Assembly: GCA_036172665.1 (NCBI GenBank)
Contig: CM069872.1
Span: 50,888,101 to 50,952,100, forward strand
Reading direction: 5' to 3'
DNA from: Prosopocoilus inquinatus
Lineage: Eukaryota > Arthropoda > Insecta > Coleoptera > Lucanidae
Length of the DNA stretch: 64,000 bases
Below are positions 56,926 through 64,000 of the stretch, piece after piece. The position numbers were made by a program, and so were the translations under genes. Numbering within the stretch: the stretch's first letter is position 1; every line of letters begins with the position of its first letter. Below the pieces are notes generated by a model. It did no database searches. It was not told where the DNA came from and saw only the letters and a program-made list of their open reading frames with translations.

Positions 56926-57049
56926 GGTTTTCACTGCAATCAAAAACGATTTGCAACAAATTTTTTTAAAAAGTATTTATTTAGGAAGATAACATAAATT
57001 ACTGACTCATTGTCAAATTGACATGCGGTATACATATAAAGCCGATTTA

Positions 57050-58152
57050 TACAGGTTGTTCATGGGAAACTGCTACACTAGCTAACTTTCTTTATTTGAA
57101 TGAATTTTTACGAAGTTACTTAAATTAGAAAAGTTTCAGGACCTTTTCTGGCCGATTTTATGGTGCCTTCGGAAAAAACAAATATTATCAGTTGGTTCTG
57201 CTGTTGACGTAAGTTGTAAACGTCAAATTTTAAGTTGGAGTTTCACGAATAAATGACGTTGCAGGCGAGTCACTCGACGTCCATAACGAATTGTGACCAC
57301 ATTTTGACCAAATATTGACGTAATAAAAATGGATGTTGCTGCTTGGATAGTACTTTTCTCTTCGCTTGTTACGTCATTGCTATCATAGGGATTTTTACTT
57401 AGATATGTCAAGTTGTAGTATTTTTTTTTGTAAACACACATTTATTCTTACATCGTTGGCCTTGAAATGTAAATTATTTCACCTTTCTTTTTAGTAGGAG
57501 TAATATTTATTAAATTCCGCTACGAAAGCAAAAAAAAAACTCCTACGCCGCTGCACGCTTTTTGAAAATCCCGCCACGGTAGCGGAATTCCGCTACGACT
57601 GGCAACACTGGTTGAAACATGAAAATAAAGGAAGTGTTTTCAAACTGTTAAGATTACAGCCGCGTTCCTGTCGTCACTAATCTCACCTCATATCAGTTAA
57701 ACAAACGTCATTTCCGTTGGCACGAAAAATTAAGTTTGAACGGAGATTTCAGCCTCCCGCCTTGTCGTTCGAGCACTTCCATTGTCTGCTAAGTCAAAGT
57801 ATTCGTTCACACTTACTTGTTCATGCTGACGGAAATGACGTTTATCTGATATGAGGTGAGATTTGTGGCAAATGGAAAGCAATTTATAAAATAGTAGACT
57901 TAGGAAGAGAGTTTTTTTTTTTTAGAGACGTTGGTTTGACATACTGAACACGATACGGTAATAAAAAGTATAGTGTTCCATTTGAGAAAGCTGAAAACAA
58001 TTGAAAATCTTGAAAACCTGATAGTCATTTGTTTCTCTGCGGGTGTCATAAAATCGGACAGGAAAAGTCCTGATGAAACTTTTCTAATTTATTTCGTAAA
58101 AATGAAAATAAAGAAGTTAGGTATTATACAGGCTTCCCGTGAACACCCTGTA
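57050..58152. mobile_element. Non-autonomous element, TACAGGGTGTTCACGGGAA ends
   Basis: The left end TACAGGTTGTTCATGGGAA faces a right end whose reverse complement is TACAGGGTGTTCACGGGAA. It contains an inner foldback at 57679-57863 (AATCTCACCTCATATCAG facing CTGATATGAGGTGAGATT, with CGTCATTTCCGT next to it). Confidence 0.7.
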
Positions 58153-58638
58153 TTAATACAATTTGTATTCTGAATTATTCTGTTTGAACAGTGTTACCTA
58201 CGTCCTGTTTTTGCTCCAAGGAATCATCGTCAGCCTATTACTTAATGAGTTCCACCCCAAACACCCTTCTCCACACTTTTATACATACCTATACGTATAG
58301 TTACGTTGTACTTATACAGGGTGTTTCAAAGTAATTAGTACAAGAAAAAAATTGGTCAGTTGGTCATCGGCAAAATAAAAAAATTCTTTAGTTTTCAAAC
58401 TAAAAATTACTATAAATATACAAACATACTATGGCTCGATAAAAGTTGCTAATTAAATTTTGCTGTAATCATTTTATTCAAAATGTGATTTCAAAGTTTG
58501 TTCGCACCAAGTAAGTATAAAATGCAAAGCGAACACCACAGATTCAAGAAATGTAACGAATTCGAATTACATGCAACGTTAAAATGTTTTAAAGTGGAAC
58601 TGATTAGTTTACTGTTAAAAAAAAAAAAATTGTTTCAG

Positions 58639-58751
58639 AAGGAGAAATGAAGATTTTCCTGTTGCTGTGGCCCGTCTGGGTGGTATGCGGTTCATCACAG
58701 CTGCAAAAATTCGTGCCCGGAAATCAAAAGTTCAGCGCCAATGTTTATCAG
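58639..58751 (+). CDS. Isolated signal-peptide exon, probably a serpin first coding exon
   Basis: After the acceptor TTGTTTCAG, ATG at 58647 opens 35 codons ending VYQ before the donor GTGCGC, phase 0. Residues 1-16 form a clear signal peptide (MKIFLLLWPVWVVCGS). The rest, with NQKFSANVYQ, resembles the start of helix A in secreted insect serpins (protease inhibitors). No serpin body is found in the 5.2 kb downstream, where the yellow exon lies on the other strand. Either the gene continues past the window with yellow in its intron, or the exon is an orphan. The family call rests on a short segment. Confidence 0.45.
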
Positions 58752-58878
58752 GTGCGCTATTAATTAGTCACATCATCAGGCAGTTTTTATTCTACAGGGT
58801 GTATACAAAAAAGTGCGGCAAAATTTGAACAGAGCGTTGTGTTGACGAGGCTCGGTAAATTAAGAGCCTTACCAGTGG

Positions 58879-59006
58879 CCTTATTCTCGAATCTCGGATA
58901 CAGTTTCGCGCAAGAGAACGTGACGTCAAAATGACGTAATTTTCTTTTGCGATTTACAAGGACCCACGTCATTTTGACGTCATGTTCTCTCGATTCGAGA
59001 ATAAAG
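58879..59006. mobile_element. Foldback repeat with ACGTCAAAATGACGT arms
   Basis: CTTATTCTCGAATC faces GATTCGAGAATAA. Inside, GAGAACGTGACGTCAAAATG faces CATTTTGACGTCATGTTCTC. About 128 bp. TACAGGGTGTNT-type ends lie nearby at 58315 and 58794 and in reverse at 60405. Confidence 0.7.
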
Positions 59007-59490
59007 CACCAAGAAAGTTCAAGTGGGCGTGTATAAATGTCAGCATTTTAAATACACTTTCATTTTACCAAAAAGACTTAGATATTAATTAAAAGCTGTG
59101 CACTTGTGCAGGTTCTCAATATGCAGAACTCAAAGTCACTTTTAACTGTACAGTGTGTTTCCTTCTTCCTTTCTATGAATGATACCTAAACAGTTAGTCC
59201 CACGATAACATTCCGAATCGAACGCCATTGTCGTACAGCGAATTTCGGTAAGTGTTGATTAATTAACAATCACTGAAGTGGTAGTGAAAATAAAAGGTGA
59301 ATATCGTGGAAAAGCCAACATAAAGGCTATATAAAGAATAAAATACGAAATAACTCGAAAACCACTGAAAATAATTAAGTCATATCATTTTCATCAACTC
59401 TTCGAGTACTGCTGAAACATGTGATAATTTGTGCGGTTTTCTGTTTAAAAAAAAATATAAATTTGACCTGTAACTTAAACAGCGAAACAC

Positions 59491-60395
59491 CAGTGGCGGC
59501 TCGTCGGAGTGGGCAATATGGCCCCTGTCCTTAGAAGTTGCAGATTCCGGTTCCTCGTCCGGGCAACACCGAAAAACAAATTTGTTTGCAAAATGCTCCC
59601 ACTTTCCCTTTTGCAGTTGTGGATTGTTTTTTGGTGAAAGGCGTTGGAAAACTGAGAAAAAGCTCTGTAAATCCCACGCATAAATTTAATGCAAAAATTA
59701 CAAGACCGATCGCGAAGGGAAGAAGTTAATCAGTTAGTCGAGCAAATAAAAAATACGGCGCTTTTGAATTTCGATTGTAACTCAAGAACGCGTTCGCCGA
59801 TTGTTTCTTGGTAAACGCCGTTGGAAAGCTGAGAAAAAGCTCTGTAAATCCCCCGCTTAAATTGAATTCAAAAATTACAAGCGCGATCGCGAGGGGAGGG
59901 AGAGACGTTCACTTAACTGGGCAAATAAAACGCGTCGCTTTAAAATTTTGATTGTAACACAAAAACGCGTGCGTCGATTGTTTTTTGGTAAAAGGCGTTG
60001 GAAAGCTGAGAGAAAGCTCTGTAAGTCCTCCACTTAAATTGAATTCAAAAATTACAAGCGCGATCGCGAGGGAAGGGAGAGACCACCATTTAATTGGGCA
60101 AATATAAACGCGTCGCTTTGGAATTTTGATTGTAACCCAAGAACGCGTTCGTCGATTGTTTTTTGGTGAAAGACGTTGGAAACTTGGGAAAAATCTCAGC
60201 AAATCCCGCGCTTAATTTTGATTCAAAAATTATAAGTGCGATGGCGAGGGGAGGGAGAGACGTTTAGTTTAATCGAGCAAAGCTTTTGAATCTTGATTGT
60301 AACTCAAGAACGCGTTTGTCAATTGTTTTTTTTTTGGGTACTTTCCCTTCTGCGGTTGTTGCCCACTCGCAGTAAATCATCACGAGCCGCCACTG
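59491..60395. mobile_element. Non-autonomous hAT element with 8-bp target duplication and internal satellite
   Basis: Ends CAGTGGCGGCTCGT and ACGAGCCGCCACTG are a 14-bp perfect terminal inverted repeat, with GAGTGGGCAA also shared subterminally. CGAAACAC stands directly before (59483-59490) and after (60396-60403), an exact 8-bp duplication typical of hAT. The interior is about five units of the ~170-bp repeat (GATTGTTTTTTGGT, AAATTACAAG..GCGATCGCGA) also found as nine units at 12370-13975. No transposase. Confidence 0.93.
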
Positions 60396-60723
60396 CGAAA
60401 CACCCCGTATAGTTAAAAATAATTTTGAGTTTTGTATGGGTAATGGAAACCTGCATGACTTTTGTTAATATTTTTTTTTTTTTGATAAAAGATACTCTAC
60501 TTAAAATGTTATTTCCGGATTTCCTTGGAAAATGGTGGACATCTGTGCATGTTCGCTTGAACTTTTTTGACGTGCTGGCTTGAGAAAAACACTCGTGTCG
60601 AAATTTTGCCCCGCATTATATTTAATTAACTGAGATTTATTTATTTTATTTCGCAGCCCTTCATTCTTGCTTTTGGCAAAATGTACAGTCGCGCGCACTT
60701 TAAATGCACCACCTTTAAGACAT

Positions 60724-60872
60724 TGGGCGCGTTCAGCGGACGCTCAGCTGGTGAGTTGCCTGCTCAGCAGTCGCTTGTGATTGGCTATTACCTTAACGTG
60801 AACCAATGTGAGCCAATCACAAACGACGACTGAGTAAGCAACTCAACCGCTGAGTGTCCCTGAACGCGTCTA
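60724..60872. mobile_element. Foldback MITE, TGGGCGCGTTCAGC ends, copy 2
   Basis: TGGGCGCGTTCAGCGGACGC faces CTGAACGCGTCTA. Inside, CAGTCGCTTGTGATTGGCTA faces GAGCCAATCACAAACGACGA. Same family as 33232-33368. Confidence 0.85.
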
Positions 60873-60877
60873 TTGAT

Positions 60878-61431
60878 TGGGCGCGTTCAGCCAAGATGGC
60901 GCTGAGACAGCAGTCGCATTGAACGTCTTGCTGACTTATAGCGCTGTGGCGCTGCTGTAACAGTGGTCGCCATTTTTCTCAGCTAAATTATTTTTGCTGC
61001 ATCTCCGCTGGGATTTATTACAAACGCTATATGAAAGATATTTATTATTATGATTCTTAATATAAATATATACTTTTCATTACGCAAAAACAATTTTATA
61101 ATACGTTCTATATCTTCTAAATGAAGCAGTTAAAGCCGATGTTATCGAACAGTTAAGCAAGACAGCAAGATAAACCGTTGACGTCGGTGGCGCAATATCT
61201 GTCAATTAGAGAGACAAGTTGTTCAGTTGTTCACAACCGCTGCAGGGGCTCGTTCAAGAACTGAAAAGAGCGCACTCTGGGTAATATTCTTTCTCTCTCG
61301 CGTAAGTGATTTTGTATGTTTTGCTTTTCGTTTTAAACGCACGAAGTGCTCTTCTGTTAGAGTTTTTGAACGCAACCCAGCTTAGCAAAAGGCAATCGCT
61401 GTGTCAGCGCTGCTCCGGCTGAACGCGCCTA
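60878..61431. mobile_element. Longer relative with TGGGCGCGTTCAGC ends
   Basis: TGGGCGCGTTCAGCCAAGAT starts five bases after the previous MITE; the right end GCTGAACGCGCCTA is its reverse complement. 554 bp, non-coding. The two elements lie head to tail. Confidence 0.7.
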
Positions 61432-62535
61432 TTGTGTAGAAGACCTACAGAAACGTCACGCTAAAGGCGTTTAAGGTGTGCATAATTAATTGATTTAACC
61501 ATCGCGGTTAGAAAATGCTGGGACAGAGCAGTTGTCATTTTTAAACCCACCCAAAAGTCAGATTGAAGTTTCTTCTCATGTCATGTGGCTGAGGTATATT
61601 TCATGATTGGCAGGCCAAACTCATGGTATGACGTCACGTAAACATTTAAGCGTCTAAGCTGGCGCGCGTTTCAAACGAATAGATTTTCAAAAAATGAAAT
61701 ATTATCACAGAATATATTTTTTAATTGAATTTAAACGTGAAATTCATGATTTTTAGACAATAATGAAATAAAAATTAGCGAAAAAAGATATTAAAAAACG
61801 GCGCTACTACATAAAACTAACGTAGGTACGGTTGAAGAAAAAACTCTAGCATGCTTTGAAATGATAACGATTAACAAAGCCCATACACTCTTATTTACAA
61901 CTGTCACTTGGCGCAGAAAATAACCTCAATTTTATATCATAAAAAAAGCAGTATTACCAATGAATGTACACCATGATGACTGAAGTTTAATGAGAAAGTT
62001 ATTAATTAGCAAAAGCTTGTTTAGTGTCGTAAAGAACAGATTGCCGAATAGAATATTTAACGTGAAAACTGAAGATGAATAATTTGAGGGTTACGTTTAA
62101 CAAATGTCAGTGAGGTGAGAAAGTGGACAATCAAGTTAAGACGCACGTTAATTTTCCATTGATTGCTGCGGGTGTTTTTTCAACTGTACGTACTTTATGA
62201 AAAAAATTATCAAAATCAAACAAACCACCCCAATTTTGTTTTTTTTATAAAAGAGTTTATCCCTCCACGTGGAAAATGAAATCTAAAATCAGAGGGGCCA
62301 GAAATGAGTGATGTAAAAATTTCATTAAACTTATTTTTTTGAAATATTTCATGAAATATATCATGAAATGTTTCACTGTCATATATAACCTCATTTCTTT
62401 ATTGTCATTAATTTCTGATACACTTTGCAAATAAGCCAACATATTAAAAGAGAATTAAATTTTAGAAAATGTCAAAAATTGTCACTTCACGTGTCACAGC
62501 GTTTTTAAAATAACTAAGGATAACAATATTAAAAC
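61432..62535. other. Intergenic, nothing recognised
   Basis: AT-rich sequence between the MITE cluster and the yellow 3' side. No frame or repeat could be supported here. Confidence 0.5.
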
Positions 62536-62709
62536 CCCCCTGTTCTATAAGTCATAACGACATCGTTAAACAACGAAAATCGTTAAGTGACTTATTTTGA
62601 CCAATCAGGTCTCAGATACAATGCAGTTCTATGCATTGATTGGTCAAAAAATGTCACTTAACGATTTTCGTTGTTTAACGATGTCGTTATGAGTTATATA
62701 ATAGGGGGA
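62536..62709. mobile_element. Foldback MITE with ~60-bp arms
   Basis: CATAACGACATCGTTAAACA with CGAAAATCGTTAAGTGAC faces GTCACTTAACGATTTTCG with TGTTTAACGATGTCGTTATG. The outer ends are CCCCCTGTTCTATAA and TTATATAATAGGGGG. The inner GACCAATCA faces TGATTGGTC. Confidence 0.9.
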
Positions 62710-62968
62710 TAATTAAATATGTAGTATAAATTATCTCTATAAACTTATGTGTAAGTATAACGGTTACTTTATGTTCAAACAGTTCATTGTGACTGTTGCG
62801 ATCTTTATGATACCATCCAAGTCCAAATCATGCGCAAGCGCGCAGATACTTTTTACGCGGCAAATTTGAAATAAGTTTCATGAATATTTCTGAATGCTTT
62901 CAATGAAATGAAATTTATATGAAATATTTCATTTGAGACACTTTGATAATGTAGATTAACTTTCTGGG

Positions 62969-63957
62969 CTACCATATTACAGAGCATCTTGCAAAACTAT
63001 CAACGGGGGCGTAAAACAACCTAAAATTAACGTCGACGTAATCCAATGTGGAAAGCAAAAAATTCGGCATCCTATCAGACAGAACCCACAAGTTCCTTCC
63101 TGCATCGATTTTAATGTCGCTGGGAAAAACCAAAACCTCATCGTCCTTATCAATAACACCCAAGTACGCACGATGGTAAGGATACGCGGAATTCCAACAC
63201 CCGATGGCATTTCGATCTATCAAATTGAAGAACTCCACGCCGCTATCCCCGTCCATTACCCGTGCCGTGGTATGTCCATTGGGCCCCCGATCACCCAAAT
63301 GCACGAAATCGTGGTAACCATCGCCCACTTTGGAACTGTTGCGTAAAATCCGCGTGGACACACCAAATTGGTGGTTGCTGGCAAGGGGGCTGAAGAATAA
63401 TATTCTAAAGCCGTTTTTTGTCGTGGGGGAAAGTGACAACCCAAATATACCTTCCTCGTTCCACTGGAAATTTAATCCCCCTATATTGAAATCCCCAGCT
63501 AGGGGGTCCGGCATGAAGAAACCATGGGTGAACCTCCACGACTTATTTCTCTCCCACGAGTACACCACAAGGCCATACCCAAGCTCATCGCTCATGTAAG
63601 CAAACGTGTCTTCACAGTTTCCCCCTGGGCCGACATCAACGGCTATGTTGGCTATGAATGTATTCGAGTTGGTATCTTCGGGCCTGAGTTGGTACCGTCG
63701 AAGACGTGAGTGGGTGCGCAAGTCGAAGATATTTAGGGCGTACGGGCAGAGATTTGTTGTGTTTTCCCCAATACCAAACGTCCCAGTATCTAACACCCAA
63801 AGTCTATCGCAGACGTCCACTTGGATTCGATAAACAGTGCTCAGGCCACGCTCGCAGTTTCCCAGTTCGTTGGAAGACCAATTTGGGTAGGGGATTAGTT
63901 GAGGTGATTCTGGTGTGGTGTGTCTCAAGGGGATGTAATTCAAGGTCGCAGGTACAC
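62969..63957 (-). CDS. yellow: Yellow / major royal jelly protein family, last exon (5' part outside window)
   Basis: A secreted beta-propeller protein of the yellow family; Drosophila yellow is needed for black melanin patterning. The exon begins after the acceptor CCTTCAG (frame entered at codon position 2) and runs to the stop at 62969, about 329 residues. VDVCDRLWVLDTGTFGIG, CPYALNIFDLRT, NTFIANIAVDVG, DELGYGLVVYSWERNKSWRF, GINFQW-like, LSPTTKNGFR, SPLASNHQFGVSTRILRN, HTTARVM, FNLIDRNAIGCWN and VWVLSDRMP-like follow the order of Drosophila yellow itself rather than the more distant paralogues. The tail ends soon after the last propeller strand (CSVIW) and is shorter than in fly yellow. 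Signal peptide and first exons are not in the window; a paralogue such as yellow-like is possible. Confidence 0.93.
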
Positions 63958-64000
63958 CTGAAGGAAAAAAAGAGGTGCCCAAAACATTTTGGTGAAATAA

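Noticed and set aside
1..64000. tRNA or rRNA genes, CRISPR arrays, autonomous transposase or reverse transcriptase genes
   Set aside because: Looked for but none could be supported; direct repeats here are satellites with long units, not CRISPR, and all mobile elements seem non-autonomous.

Overview
The window is nuclear DNA of an insect, possibly a beetle (inference). The support is a DGK of the retinal degeneration A type, an RR-2 cuticle protein, a yellow-family protein, short 50-80 nt introns in the compact gene parts, and AT-rich non-coding DNA full of foldback MITEs and TE-borne satellites. No bacterial, viral or CRISPR content was seen.

Layout. 1-24411 (+): most of an rdgA-like diacylglycerol kinase gene. 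Its first exons lie before the window. It has a 12.1 kb intron (3137-15250) and a 4.3 kb intron (15455-19790), both packed with satellites and transposon remnants, then a compact 3' half with introns of about 50-1400 nt. 24412-26800 looks like a long 3' UTR. 26900-32570 is a repeat zone with a 2.8 kb inverted-repeat complex. 32711-37472 (-): a cuticular protein gene (RR-2). A 12-nt first coding exon and a TATA/Inr promoter at about 37.5 kb are split from the main exon by a 4.3 kb intron. 38-44.7 kb: transposon remnants. 44754-46527 (-): Paf1. 47139-49662 (+): Integrator subunit 10, divergent from Paf1 across about 610 bp. 50.2-52.3 kb: an A-rich TE. 52571-54615 (+): PIG-B. 56.6-58.2 kb: palindromic repeats. 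58639-58751 (+): an isolated signal-peptide exon, probably serpin. 59491-60395: a hAT-type element with an 8-bp target duplication. 62969-63957 (-): last exon of yellow. Paf1 (Pol II elongation) and IntS10 (Integrator, snRNA 3' processing and Pol II attenuation) share a presumed bidirectional promoter. The other genes are functionally unrelated.

Most interesting signal: a family of about 270-315 nt repeats carrying type I hammerhead ribozyme motifs with a minimal, palindromic stem III, resembling animal retrozymes. Seven copies form a tandem array on the minus strand inside the intron of the cuticle protein gene, in sense. One copy with an intact core lies in sense in an rdgA intron. Another intact core lies at 56.86 kb beside a 166-bp palindrome. 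Two array copies keep all core residues, and one of these shows compensatory base changes in stem I. Four share a deletion that removes the cleavage site.

All exon joins were worked out by hand from splice motifs and reading frame; no alignment or RNA evidence was available.
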